Positions 25,133 to 35,108 of a stretch of DNA of 64,000 bases are shown here, one piece after another. Position 1 is the stretch's first letter. Each line of letters opens with the position of its first letter. Under the pieces are notes generated by a model. The model had not been told where the DNA came from and ran no database searches. It worked only from the letters and a program-made list of their open reading frames with translations. The position numbers and the translations under genes are program-made. Location of the stretch: positions 62,001 through 126,000 of the forward strand of contig NZ_NVXQ01000005.1 in assembly GCF_002733955.1 (NCBI RefSeq). Reading direction: 5' to 3'. Source of the DNA: Hoeflea sp. GTDB taxonomy: Bacteria; Pseudomonadota; Alphaproteobacteria; Rhizobiales; Rhizobiaceae.

Positions 25133-25981
25133 TTAGGCCGCGCGGACTGCCTGGCCGGCGACAAGAGCCTGGTTTCGTCCGTTGCGCTTGGCCTCGTAGA
25201 GCTGGTGGTCGGCTGCACGCATGACTTCCTTGGTGCGCGATTGCGGATCGAACGGAGCCCCACCGATGCTCACCGTAAATTTCAACAGGATGTTGTCGTC
25301 CGTTGTCAGTGAAATCCGCTCGACACAAGCCCGGATCCGCTCTGCAGTCACGACCGCATCTTCCCGGCTCGCTCCATGCAGGACGACAGCAAACTCCTCA
25401 CCGCCAATGCGGGCACCGAGATCCGTGGCCCTTATCGAGCCGGAGATGGCCTGTCCGATGGCCAGCAAGGCGCGGTCTCCCGCCTCGTGCCCATGCAGGT
25501 CGTTGATCTGCTTGAACAGGTCAGCATCAATGACAAGCAGGTAACCGGAATCGTCCTTGCGCTTGAGTTCGGACAGGCGGGCAAGAAACTTGTCGCGATT
25601 GGCAAGGCCGGTCATGCTGTCATGGCTGGCCTTGTGCTCGAGATCCCGATGCGCATCCTTGAGCCTGGCGTGCACTTCTGACAGTCTGCGGTGGGCTTCC
25701 TCCAGCGCCTTGTGCGCGGCTTCGAGTTCCAGTGTTTGCCGGTTGAACAGATATACCGCCAGAGGAGTGGCTGCCAGCGGACACGCCGTGGCGATCGAGA
25801 GCCCCAGCGGCAACGCGTGAGTTTCGCCGACCATCCACATGATGAAGCTCGTCATCAGCAATGACACAATCACCGACGCGGCGGTCAGGAAGATAATCTT
25901 TTTGAGCATGGCACGGGAAGTCTTCGGCGGCGTACCGGTATTCTGCATGGTGGCGCTTCCTGAAATCTGGTCGCGCGTCAT
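25133..25981 (-). CDS. Membrane diguanylate cyclase (GGDEF)
   Basis: A 282-residue protein that makes cyclic di-GMP from GTP. Two transmembrane segments lie at about 27-48 and 54-73, joined by only a few residues, so there is no large sensor domain. A coiled-coil follows (about 80-115, ELEAAHKALEEAHRRLSEVH). The GGDEF domain begins with DSMTGLANRDKFLARL near 120 and has an active RIGGEEFAVVL motif. The RATD five residues upstream is an intact product-inhibition I-site. The coiled coil suggests dimerisation-driven activation. Confidence 0.93.
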   Translation of the reverse strand: MTRDQISGSATMQNTGTPPKTSRAMLKKIIFLTAASVIVSLLMTSFIMWMVGETHALPLGLSIATACPLAATPLAVYLFNRQTLELEAAHKALEEAHRRLSEVHARLKDAHRDLEHKASHDSMTGLANRDKFLARLSELKRKDDSGYLLVIDADLFKQINDLHGHEAGDRALLAIGQAISGSIRATDLGARIGGEEFAVVLHGASREDAVVTAERIRACVERISLTTDDNILLKFTVSIGGAPFDPQSRTKEVMRAADHQLYEAKRNGRNQALVAGQAVRAA

Positions 25982-26098
25982 ATCGCAGGGAAGTTTTGAC
26001 AGCGGGTATACAGAGTAGGTAAATCAGCGGTTTACAAATGGCGCCAGTGCACCAGATTGAGCCACAGCGCCTATCTCCCGCAACAGGATCGAGATTTC

Positions 26099-26806
26099 AT
26101 GTCCCCCAAATCGGCCCTGCCGGATCCCTCAGCCTTCGCCCATGTCACGGAATGGGTGTTCGATCTCGACAATACGCTTTATCCGCGTCACACCGATCTG
26201 TTCTCCCAGATCGACAAGAAGATGACCGCCTATGTGCGGGAACTGCTTGACCTTGACCACGACGCTGCCCGTGGCATTCAGAAGAAATACTACCGAGAGC
26301 ATGGCACCACGCTACAGGGACTGATGCTGCATCACGGTATCGATCCGAATGACTTTCTCGAGAAAGTCCATGACATCGACTACTCCTGGGTAAAGCCGGA
26401 TCCTGCGCTTTCGGACGCGATCAAGGCACTGCCAGGGCGCAAGTTCATCTTCACCAATGGCGACACGCCGCATGCCGAGCGGACCGCGCGCGCACTTGGC
26501 GTTCTCGATCACTTCGACGACATCTTCGATATTGTCGCGGCCGATCTCAAGCCCAAGCCGGCGCCCGAAACCTATGACCGGTTTCTGGCCAAGCATGGCG
26601 TGCACAAGGACAAGGCGGCGATGTTCGAGGATCTGCCGCGCAACCTGCTGGCGCCGCATGCGCTGGGCATGCGCACGGTCCTGATCGTGCCCAACAATCT
26701 CGATGTGGTGCTGGACGAAGTCTGGGAGCACGAGGGCAAGGATGGCACCCATATCGACCATGTGACCGATGATCTGGCGGCGTTCCTGAACCGGGTCATC
26801 TCCTGA
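26099..26806 (+). CDS. HAD-family hydrolase, pyrimidine 5'-nucleotidase type
   Basis: A 235-residue haloacid-dehalogenase-like phosphatase. Motif I is VFDLDNTLYPRHTDLF near residue 22, motif II is IFTNGD near 123, the Lys motif is LKPKPAPETYDRF, and motif III is AMFEDLPRNL near 175. The DNTLYP signature and cap layout match pyrimidine 5'-nucleotidase-like members. I chose the ATG at 26099 (MSPKSALPDP); the earlier in-frame start at 26057 is less likely. It stands alone between divergent and intergenic regions and precedes the EF-hand gene by about 140 bases. Confidence 0.86.
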   Translation: MSPKSALPDPSAFAHVTEWVFDLDNTLYPRHTDLFSQIDKKMTAYVRELLDLDHDAARGIQKKYYREHGTTLQGLMLHHGIDPNDFLEKVHDIDYSWVKPDPALSDAIKALPGRKFIFTNGDTPHAERTARALGVLDHFDDIFDIVAADLKPKPAPETYDRFLAKHGVHKDKAAMFEDLPRNLLAPHALGMRTVLIVPNNLDVVLDEVWEHEGKDGTHIDHVTDDLAAFLNRVIS

Positions 26807-26943
26807 CCATCGCCTCCGCGAAGTCACGCCACAGAACAGCACCTTTCCAAAGTTTAATCTACATTACAGGGCTTTAAGTGGTGATCAGGGGTCGGACGAT
26901 CCACATTGGGGATGCACACCACGCCCCCCAATGAAGGATAACA

Positions 26944-27600
26944 ATGATGAAGAAGACAATTCTCGCAACTCTCGCCGCAGCCCTGATCGCATCCACCGCT
27001 GCACCCGCCTTCGCCGCCCAGGGCAAAGGCGACGGCCCTCGTCATGGCTCCCGGCACGGCGGCCCGCGCATTGAGCGCATGATGGAACGGTTCGACGCTG
27101 ACCGCGACGGCGCAGTGCAGCTCGAGGAAATCTCGGCACACCGTCTTGCCATGTTCGAAAGCGTGGACACCGACAAGTCCGGTTCGCTCAGCAAGGACGA
27201 ACTCAAGGCCTTTGGCGACATGCGCAAGCAGGAGCGGAAGGAAATGCGCGAAGAACGCCGCGCCGAGCGCAAGGCCATGAAGGACGGCGCCAAGGAAGGC
27301 GGCGACGAGATGGGTAAGCGGGCCGAACGTGACGGCAAGAAGGGCGACCGCGACGGCCGCGTGGCCGGCAAGCATGACGGCAAGCGCCACGGCGAAGGCA
27401 AACGTCACGGCGAAGGCCGGGGTCACCATGGCGGAATGCGCATGGAGCGCCTCGACGCCGACAAGAACGGCGAAATCAGCCTCGAGGAGTTCACCGCGCT
27501 CGACACCAAGATGTTCGCTCGTTTCGACCGCAATGGCGACAACAAGATCGACATCACCGACTTCTATCGCGACGCCAAGACCAACACCGACAACAACTGA
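26944..27600 (+). CDS. Secreted EF-hand calcium-binding protein
   Basis: A 218-residue exported protein. The signal peptide covers about 1-25 (MMKKTILATLAAALIASTAA, cut near AFA-AQ). Four EF-hand loops are visible: DADRDGAVQLEE, DTDKSGSLSKDE, DADKNGEISLEE and DRNGDNKIDITD, in two pairs. Between the pairs lies a basic, His/Lys/Gly-rich segment with GKRHGEGKRHGEG and HDGKRHG repeats. An AAGGA site precedes the ATG pair at 26944 and 26947. Calcium binding in the periplasm is expected; the basic insert may bind metals or polyanions. Confidence 0.92.
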   Translation: MMKKTILATLAAALIASTAAPAFAAQGKGDGPRHGSRHGGPRIERMMERFDADRDGAVQLEEISAHRLAMFESVDTDKSGSLSKDELKAFGDMRKQERKEMREERRAERKAMKDGAKEGGDEMGKRAERDGKKGDRDGRVAGKHDGKRHGEGKRHGEGRGHHGGMRMERLDADKNGEISLEEFTALDTKMFARFDRNGDNKIDITDFYRDAKTNTDNN

Positions 27601-27625
27601 CACTCCAGATCAGTTGAAGACAGAG

Positions 27626-27658
27626 CCCAGGCCGGGATTTTTCCGGCCTGGGTTTTTT
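27626..27658 (+). terminator. Rho-independent terminator of EF-hand gene
   Basis: CCCAGGCCGG (27626-27635) pairs with CCGGCCTGGG (27643-27652) around seven bases and is followed by six T (27653-27658). It lies 25 bases after the EF-hand stop and touches the stop codon of the converging LOG gene. Confidence 0.95.
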
Positions 27659-28513
27659 CTATGTCAGCGGGGCGATCTCGTGATGCCTGGCAATGATCGA
27701 CCAGGCTTGTTCCGCCGTGTCGACGAAGTTGAGCAGGTCAAGATCTTCAGGCGAAATCGTGCCGAAATCGGCAAGCGCCTGGAAATCCACGATCGAATTC
27801 CAGAATTCCGACCCGAACAGGATCAGCGGCACATGATCCATCCGCCGGGTCTGAATCAGGGTGAGTGTCTCGAACAGCTCGTCCATGGTGCCGAAGCCGC
27901 CGGGGAAGATGGTGATCGCCTTGGCGCGCATCAGGAAATGCATCTTGCGAATGGCGAAATAGTGAAAGTTGAGGCTGAACTCGGGTGTGACATACTCGTT
28001 GGGCGCCTGCTCATGCGGCAACACCACATTGAGCCCGATCGAGGCTGCGCCGACATCATGGGCGCCACGGTTGCCGGCTTCCATCACGCCCGGACCACCA
28101 CCGGTGCAGACAACATATTCCTGGCCATTGGCCGCCAGCGAGTGGGTTGAACACAGCCGGGCAAAGGAGCGGGCCTCCTCGTAATAGCGGGACGCGGCGG
28201 TAAGGTTTTTCGCCTGGGTCTCGTTCTTGGCGGCCCAGGGATCCTTGCCGGGTTCGGGAATGCGGGCACCGCCGAACATCACCACGGTGGAGCGGATGCC
28301 CGCTTCCATCAGGATCATTTCAGGCTTGAGCAGCTCCAGCTGCAGCCGCACCGGCCTCAACTCCTCGCGGCACAGGAAATCCTCGTCCGCATAGGCCAGC
28401 CGGTAGGCCGGCGACGTGCTTTGCGGGGTTCTGGGCTGGCGGTCCGCGCGCCGCTTGTCCTCGCGGCTGTCGGCGAGTGGATCCCAGGCCTCATTCGTTA
28501 GTTTGGCATTCAT
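27659..28513 (-). CDS. LOG-family protein (TIGR00730-type)
   Basis: A 284-residue Rossmann-like protein. It has the two family signatures: CTGGGPGVMEAGNRGAHDVG near residue 142 and FPGGFGTMDELFETLTLIQ near 210. LOG proteins release cytokinin or related bases from nucleotide monophosphates, but this is a longer bacterial type whose substrate is not settled. The first possible start is a TTG at 28519; I prefer the ATG at 28513. It converges with the EF-hand gene and shares its terminator. Confidence 0.88.
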   Translation of the reverse strand: MNAKLTNEAWDPLADSREDKRRADRQPRTPQSTSPAYRLAYADEDFLCREELRPVRLQLELLKPEMILMEAGIRSTVVMFGGARIPEPGKDPWAAKNETQAKNLTAASRYYEEARSFARLCSTHSLAANGQEYVVCTGGGPGVMEAGNRGAHDVGAASIGLNVVLPHEQAPNEYVTPEFSLNFHYFAIRKMHFLMRAKAITIFPGGFGTMDELFETLTLIQTRRMDHVPLILFGSEFWNSIVDFQALADFGTISPEDLDLLNFVDTAEQAWSIIARHHEIAPLT

Positions 28514-28660
28514 CTGCAAGTTCCCGTTTGGCGTCGCCGAGGAGACCGGAATTGACCCCGCGCCCTGCCTCGCTTAGGAGAGTGGCAACGGCGCTGGCGG
28601 TCCGGCTTGATACGGCCATGACCGCCCACACTAGACGTTGAACCTTAAGGAATCGCCACG

Positions 28661-29515
<855 letters not shown>

Positions 29516-29521
29516 AACCCG

Positions 29522-29902
29522 ATGGCGCGGCGGCCCGGCTCCGGCATGCGCTGGCTTCTGTTCAGCGTGTCGGGCCGGCTGTCGCGCCGGACCTATGCCT
29601 GGGCCCTGCTGTTCTGGTCTGTGGTGATGGCGATCCCGGTCTCCGCTGCCGTGAGCGCGGAGCCTGACAGCAGCGCGATCGCGATGGCGGGTCTCGGCTT
29701 TATCCTCTGCTTCATGCCCGCAGCCTGGTCGACCGCCGTCATGAGCATAAAGCGACTGCATGATGCCGGCCTGCCTGGCATTCTGGTCGTCGTGCTGGTG
29801 ATCCCCGCCGCGTCCTTCTTCATGCTGCTCCTGATCCTGCTGTGGCCGTCGGTCAAAGGCCCCAACCGGCACGGCCCGGCGCCGGACCATCCCGGTTACT
29901 GA
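29522..29902 (+). CDS. DUF805 membrane protein
   Basis: A 126-residue inner-membrane protein with about three hydrophobic segments. The DUF805 signature is seen as LFSVSGRLSRRTYAWALLFW near residue 13, SIKRLHDAGLPG near 76, and WPSVKGPNRHGP near 108. It starts 6 bases after the dapD stop and precedes dapE by about 60 bases. The family has no known reaction. Its place within the dap operon is conserved enough to support expression with it. Confidence 0.85.
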   Translation: MARRPGSGMRWLLFSVSGRLSRRTYAWALLFWSVVMAIPVSAAVSAEPDSSAIAMAGLGFILCFMPAAWSTAVMSIKRLHDAGLPGILVVVLVIPAASFFMLLLILLWPSVKGPNRHGPAPDHPGY

Positions 29903-29963
29903 ACGGCTTTTTCAGCCGCCGCGCCCAGTCGACAGTGCCGGGGCAATGTTCTAATCACGAAGC

Positions 29964-31172
29964 ATGAAACTTACCGATCCGACACAGACACTCGCCGCCC
30001 TGATCCGATGCCGCTCCGTCACGCCCGCGGAAGGCGGCGCGCTGACCACGCTGTCGACAATGCTCAGCGAACTCGGCTTTGCCAATGACCGGGTAACGTT
30101 TTCCGACGAGGGCACACCCGATGTGGAAAACCTCTACTCGCGGCTGGGGACCAGCGGCCCGCACCTGATGTTTGCCGGCCATACCGACGTGGTGCCGGTC
30201 GGCGACGAGGACGCCTGGACGCAAGGCCCGTTTGGCGCAGACATCATTGATGGCGAGATGTATGGCCGGGGGGCTGTCGACATGAAGGGCGGCATTGCCT
30301 GTTTCGTCTCGGCTCTGGCGCGGGTGATCGAGCGCTCCGGCACGCCGAAAGGCTCCGTGTCGTTGCTGATCACCGGCGACGAGGAAGGCCCCTCGATCAA
30401 CGGCACCGAAAAGCTGCTCGCCTATGCGAAAGCCAAGGGCGAGACCTGGGATGCAGCCGTGGTTGGGGAGCCGACCAACCCCGACAAGATGGGCGACATG
30501 ATCAAGATCGGCCGGCGCGGCTCGCTTTCGGGCACGCTCAGAGTGGACGGGGTACAGGGCCATGTCGCCTATCCGCATCTTGCCGACAACCCGCTACGCG
30601 GCATGGTCAGCCTGGTGGAAGCACTGCTCGATCCACCACTTGATGCCGGCAATGAGCGCTTTCCGCCTTCCAACCTGGAAGTCACCAGCATTGACACCGG
30701 CAACACGGCAACCAACGTGATCCCGGCGCGGGCGACGGCCCGGTTCAACATCCGCTTCAACGACCAGTGGACCGCCGAGAGCCTCGCCGCCGCCCTGCGC
30801 GAACGGCTGGAGCAGGCTGGCAAGGCGACAAACACGCGACCCGGGCGCGAGCCCGTGCGCTACAGCGTCGACTTCGATGCGCGCTCTTCACCCTCGTTCC
30901 TGACCCGGGACGATGCCCTGATCGAGGCGCTGTCGGAAGCAGTGAAGCAGGCAACCGGTCAGACGCCGGCGCTGTCGACAACCGGCGGCACCTCGGACGC
31001 ACGCTTCATCAAGGACTACTGCCCGGTGGTCGAATTCGGGCTGGTCGGAAAGACCATGCACATGGTCGACGAGCGGGTTGCGCTGAGCGACCTCGAAATC
31101 CTGACCGGGGTGTATGAGAAATTCATCGAAGGCTGGTTCGAACGCCAGTCTGCTGGCGCAGAGGCTCGCTGA
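29964..31172 (+). CDS. dapE: Succinyl-diaminopimelate desuccinylase
   Basis: A 402-residue M20-family metallohydrolase that frees diaminopimelate from its N-succinyl form. Metal-binding and catalytic motifs: FAGHTDVVPVGDE near residue 69, YGRGAVDMKGG near 96, ITGDEEGPSINGTE near 136, and STTGGTSDARFIKDY near 338. The ATG at 29964 follows GAAGC. A small membrane gene starts 3 bases after the stop. Confidence 0.97.
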   Translation: MKLTDPTQTLAALIRCRSVTPAEGGALTTLSTMLSELGFANDRVTFSDEGTPDVENLYSRLGTSGPHLMFAGHTDVVPVGDEDAWTQGPFGADIIDGEMYGRGAVDMKGGIACFVSALARVIERSGTPKGSVSLLITGDEEGPSINGTEKLLAYAKAKGETWDAAVVGEPTNPDKMGDMIKIGRRGSLSGTLRVDGVQGHVAYPHLADNPLRGMVSLVEALLDPPLDAGNERFPPSNLEVTSIDTGNTATNVIPARATARFNIRFNDQWTAESLAAALRERLEQAGKATNTRPGREPVRYSVDFDARSSPSFLTRDDALIEALSEAVKQATGQTPALSTTGGTSDARFIKDYCPVVEFGLVGKTMHMVDERVALSDLEILTGVYEKFIEGWFERQSAGAEAR

Positions 31173-31174
31173 AC

Positions 31175-31777
31175 TTGGCCGCCGGCTTCATCCCGACCCG
31201 CGCCGAGGCCGGCAGGTCGCTCGCCGGACTGTTCTACATGATCCTGGGAAACCGAGATGGCCTGCGCTTTCTCGACAGTTCGCCCGACGGTTTCTGGCGG
31301 TCGTTCGGCGCGTTCTTCTGGGCCTGGCCGGCGCAATGCTTTCTGTGGACCGGGATCTGGCGCGCCTCACCCGAACTCAGGCCTGAAACGGCTGCCGAGG
31401 TGGCCGGGTTCTTTGCCGTCTCCAGCGGTTTCGACGTGGTCGCCTGGGTGCTGCCGGCGCTGCTGTTGTTGCCGGTGTGCCAGGTCTTCGGCCTGTCGGG
31501 CAAGTTCACCCGGCTGGTGGTCGTCAACAACTGGTTCGGACTGCTTTCGGCCTATATCGGATTTTTCCCCGCATCGCTGCGCTACCTGACCCCGGTGTCA
31601 GACGCGGCCAGCGCCTTCATTTCACTTGCGGTCTATGCAGCGGTCATCTGGCTCTATTTCCGGGTGATCCGGATCTGCATGGAAGGGGACGTGATGATCA
31701 GTGTCTTCATTACGCTGCTGATGGTGATGAGCGGCTTGACCATATCGGAACTCGCCTACAGCTCACTGAGCACCTAA
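31175..31777 (+). CDS. Conserved hypothetical membrane protein after dapE
   Basis: A 200-residue protein with about five hydrophobic segments (for example VVAWVLPALLLLPVCQVFGL and AASAFISLAVYAAVIWLYFR). It has no family name I recognise. The likely start is the TTG at 31175, two bases after the dapE stop, so it is probably co-translated with dapE. A hairpin follows the stop. Its position after dapE seems conserved in rhizobia, from memory. Confidence 0.75.
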   Translation: MAAGFIPTRAEAGRSLAGLFYMILGNRDGLRFLDSSPDGFWRSFGAFFWAWPAQCFLWTGIWRASPELRPETAAEVAGFFAVSSGFDVVAWVLPALLLLPVCQVFGLSGKFTRLVVVNNWFGLLSAYIGFFPASLRYLTPVSDAASAFISLAVYAAVIWLYFRVIRICMEGDVMISVFITLLMVMSGLTISELAYSSLST

Positions 31778-31781
31778 AGCT

Positions 31782-31800
31782 GCCGCTCTCGCGGAGCGGC
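31782..31800 (+). terminator. Hairpin after the dapE-linked membrane gene
   Basis: GCCGCTC (31782-31788) pairs with GAGCGGC (31794-31800) around five bases. A T-rich stretch (TGTGTTTC) follows. It lies a few bases after the stop at 31777 and ends the dapD-dapE transcript. Confidence 0.6.
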
Positions 31801-31896
31801 TGTGTTTCAGGGGTATGTGAAAACCGAAAGCCACCCCCTTGCCGCTCGCACGAGCAGAAAAGGGATGGCTTGAAGTGACGCGATTGCGAAAGAGTG

Positions 31897-32370
31897 TCAG
31901 GCGGCCATTTCGTCTTCGGTCGAAAACAGCGCATCGAGATCCAGGTAGCAGATCATCTGCTCGTCGACCGGGATGATGGCCTTGGTCAACGCGCGCTCGG
32001 CTGCGGGCAAGACATCCGGCGCCGGCTGCAGATCAGCGTTCTTGACGGTGATCATGTCGGAGACATTTTCGACCAGCAGGCCGACCAGCTTGCCGGCAAT
32101 GTTGGTGACGATGATCGCCGATCGTTCGGTCGGCTTGATCGCCGGCAGGCCGAGACGGATGGCCATGTCGATGACCGGGATCACCGATCCGCGCAGGTTG
32201 ATCACACCCAGAACATGGGGCGGCGAGTGCGGCAGTGTGGTCGATGGCGCCCAGCCGCGGATCTCGCGAACCGACATGATGTTGACGCAGAAGACCTGCT
32301 TGCCGAGATGGAACGAAATAATTTCAAGATAGCCGCTGGTGGCGACGTTGTTGTTCGCGGTTTCCTGCAT
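31897..32370 (-). CDS. cheW: CheW-like chemotaxis coupling protein
   Basis: A 157-residue CheW. The fold's typical pieces are visible: LEIISFHLGKQVFCVNIMSV, then VREIRGW, HVLGVINLRGSVIPVIDMAI and GLLVENVSDMI. Its ATG at 32370 overlaps the stop of the chemoreceptor gene (ATGA), so the two are co-translated. No CheA, CheR or CheB is in the window, so this pair feeds a pathway encoded elsewhere. Confidence 0.93.
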   Translation of the reverse strand: MQETANNNVATSGYLEIISFHLGKQVFCVNIMSVREIRGWAPSTTLPHSPPHVLGVINLRGSVIPVIDMAIRLGLPAIKPTERSAIIVTNIAGKLVGLLVENVSDMITVKNADLQPAPDVLPAAERALTKAIIPVDEQMICYLDLDALFSTEDEMAA

Positions 32371-34868
32371 CAGAATTCCTCCCAGTCGTCCTGAGACGCT
32401 GCGGTTGGGTTGTTGGACTTGCCGCCGCCAAATGCGCGGGCAACAGTGTTTAACATGTTCCTTGCCGGAGACTGGACCGGCCGGGAATTGGATGTGGATT
32501 CGCCAACGGCACTTGCCACTGCCTTGGGACGGGCGGCCGGTTTCGGCGCTGCGGGCGCCGAGGTGTGCTTGGCCGGGCCGGGCATCGATGCCTGCGCCGA
32601 CACGGAGACGGGTCGGCTGCCACCGGTCAGGGTAAACTGGCGCACCAGCCCCTCAAGCGAGGCAGCTCCACTGGTAAGCCTGTGGGTGACGGCCGTGGTT
32701 TCCTCGACCATGGCAGCGTTCTGCTGGGTCACCTGGTCCATCTGGTTGACTGCGGAGTTGATCTCGGTGAGGCCGTTGGCCTGTTCCCGGGCTGCAGTGG
32801 CAATCGAGTTGATCTGATCATTGATGGCGGTGACATGCTCGGCGATCATGCTGAGCGCTTCACCGGTTTCACGCACCAGTGTGACGCCGGACTTGACCTC
32901 TTCACCGGACTTGTTGATCAGGCCCTTGATGTCCTTGGCGGCAGTGGCAGAGCGCTGCGCCAGTTCGCGGACTTCCTGGGCGACGACGGCAAAGCCTTTC
33001 CCGGCTTCTCCCGCACGGGCGGCCTCGACACCGGCATTGAGCGCCAGCAGATTGGTCTGGAAGGCAATCTCGTCGATCACGTTGATGATCTTCGAGATCT
33101 CGCCGGAGGCTTCCTCGATCCGACCCATCGCGTTGATGGCCTGGCTGACAACCTTGCTCGACGTGTCGGTCGACTGCTTGGCTTCAGCCACCTTGCTGGT
33201 GGCTTCGTCAGCACGCTCGGACGAGTTCTTCACCGTAGCAGTAATCTCGTCGAGGGCTGCAGATGTCTGCTCGAGCGAAGCCGCCTGCTGTTCGGTCCGG
33301 CGCGACAGATCATCAGCAGCGGCACGCAACTCGCCGGTATCGCCGTTGATGCCGTGAATGTTCTCGGTGACATCGCTGAGCGTTTCGTTGAGTTTTTCGA
33401 CCGAGGCATTGAAGTCGAGACGAAGCCGGTCGAGGCTGTCGATGAACGGTGTTTCGAGCCTGATGGTCAGATCGCCTTCGGAGAGCTTGTGCAAACCGTC
33501 GGCCAGCGAATCCACGGCCTGTTGCATCAAACGGGTTTCCTCGGCCTTGGCCGCTTCACGATCCTGGCGCCTCTTCTCCGTCTGCGAGCGGTTGTCGTCG
33601 GCCTCGCGCTCAAGCTCCACCTTCTCGATGGCGGCATTGCGGAAGACCGCAACCGAGCGGACCATTTCGCCGATCTCGTCCTTGCGGTTTTCACCGGCGA
33701 GTTCGATCGAGGTATCGCCTTCGGCAAGACGGCGCATGTTGTCCACCAGCGCTTCGATCGGCTTAGTCAGCGAGCGCGAGAACCAGATGCTGACCGCAAG
33801 CGCGCCGAGCAACAGCAGCAGGGCAACGCCGAGAATGGCGTTGCGCATCATCACCATGCTGGCGCCGGCTTCGCTCTTGTCGATCAGAGCGGCAACGGTC
33901 CAGTCCGCGCCGTCGAACTTGACCCCGGTCATGGCGACGCTGGAGTCCATGTTGCGGTAGCCCTCGAGACTTCCGACGACGACCGAGCTGCCCCGGGCAT
34001 TGCGCTGAACATCGCTATCGATCCGGACTGCCAGCATGTCGTTTGCCGGCGTGCGGATCGAATCGCTGATCAGGTAACCGTCGGAGTTGAGCAGAACGGT
34101 TTCGCCGGTTTCGCCGAGACCGGCGGTGTTGGTCATGATGTCAGCGATCTTGCCGCTGGGAACGCGAATAATGATGACGCCGACCATGCCCATCTGCGAG
34201 TTCAGGGCGTGCCCCATGAAGGCCGCCGGCTGCCCGTTGATGGGCGCATAGGGTTCGTAATCGGCAAACACGGTGCGGTCGGTGACATTGTCTCCGACGA
34301 TGCCCTGGAACACCTGTCCAAGACCGGTGCCTTTCATGGCGTCGGACCTGAGATTGCTGGCGTAGTCGTCGTACTTGTTGACCGAGTACATGACATTGCC
34401 GTTCATATCGACCAGGTAGAAATCCTCCCAGCCGCGGCTGCTTGCCATCTCGCGGAGCTGGCCGTGGTAGCGCTCATGGGTCTGGTCGTAGGAGCTGATC
34501 TTTGCCGCGTCAGGCTTCTGGGCGGTGTCGTATTTCTGGCGCTCGCCAGCGGGGAACGGATTTTCCGTGATGTAGCGCCGCTTCAGTTCCGGGCTGACAT
34601 CGGCGCCGAGGAATCCCCAATCGTACTTGAAGCCTTCCAGCGCGATGCGCATCAGATTGTTTTGCGACGTGGCGGTGAGATCCTGCTGCAGGTTGGCGAG
34701 AAAGGTTTCGAGCTGATTGCGCCGGCCGTCGACAACGGCTTCAAGCTTCTCAACAATCTTTTCATTGACCGCGCTGGATCCGATTTGCAGGCTGACAATG
34801 CTCGAAGCGCCGATCGACATGATGGTCAACAGGGCAGCCGCCAAGGGCAATTTGCGAGAAATGAGCAT
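32370..34868 (-). CDS. Methyl-accepting chemotaxis protein with CheR/CheB tail
   Basis: An 832-residue chemoreceptor. Transmembrane segments lie at about 8-28 and 343-366. The 300-residue periplasmic part looks like a Cache-type ligand domain ([19 protein letters not shown]). HAMP domains follow ([20 protein letters not shown] and a second one near 450). The signalling hairpin has [21 protein letters not shown] near 620. The C-terminus ends in a flexible Pro/Ala/Ser linker and the pentapeptide DWEEF, a CheR/CheB tether. ATG at 34868. The ligand is unknown. Confidence 0.95.
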   Translation of the reverse strand: MLISRKLPLAAALLTIMSIGASSIVSLQIGSSAVNEKIVEKLEAVVDGRRNQLETFLANLQQDLTATSQNNLMRIALEGFKYDWGFLGADVSPELKRRYITENPFPAGERQKYDTAQKPDAAKISSYDQTHERYHGQLREMASSRGWEDFYLVDMNGNVMYSVNKYDDYASNLRSDAMKGTGLGQVFQGIVGDNVTDRTVFADYEPYAPINGQPAAFMGHALNSQMGMVGVIIIRVPSGKIADIMTNTAGLGETGETVLLNSDGYLISDSIRTPANDMLAVRIDSDVQRNARGSSVVVGSLEGYRNMDSSVAMTGVKFDGADWTVAALIDKSEAGASMVMMRNAILGVALLLLLGALAVSIWFSRSLTKPIEALVDNMRRLAEGDTSIELAGENRKDEIGEMVRSVAVFRNAAIEKVELEREADDNRSQTEKRRQDREAAKAEETRLMQQAVDSLADGLHKLSEGDLTIRLETPFIDSLDRLRLDFNASVEKLNETLSDVTENIHGINGDTGELRAAADDLSRRTEQQAASLEQTSAALDEITATVKNSSERADEATSKVAEAKQSTDTSSKVVSQAINAMGRIEEASGEISKIINVIDEIAFQTNLLALNAGVEAARAGEAGKGFAVVAQEVRELAQRSATAAKDIKGLINKSGEEVKSGVTLVRETGEALSMIAEHVTAINDQINSIATAAREQANGLTEINSAVNQMDQVTQQNAAMVEETTAVTHRLTSGAASLEGLVRQFTLTGGSRPVSVSAQASMPGPAKHTSAPAAPKPAARPKAVASAVGESTSNSRPVQSPARNMLNTVARAFGGGKSNNPTAASQDDWEEF

Positions 34869-35108
34869 CGAGAATCCCGAATGTTAGCTTGTGGACAGAC
34901 ATGTCTCGCTGGGTTCGAGACCTCCAGATCGGCATCATGCGGTCCGCGCGGACGCGGATACTGGCCATTCAAGCTTTCGGCGGTTTGCGTTACCTTTCTG
35001 TTAAAAATCGATCGCTAATAAGTAATAAATCCCGAAAACAACCACTCACCTGCCCGTTATCCCCCGGCAAAGACCAGCGGCACGACTGCTTTGGTGCGGC
35101 CGTGCCGG

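Noticed and set aside
27659-28519. TTG start for the LOG gene at 28519
   Set aside because: An ATG two codons later gives a normal N-terminus.
32565-35018. 817-codon plus-strand frame over the chemoreceptor
   Set aside because: It is antisense to the receptor gene, whose domains are clear.
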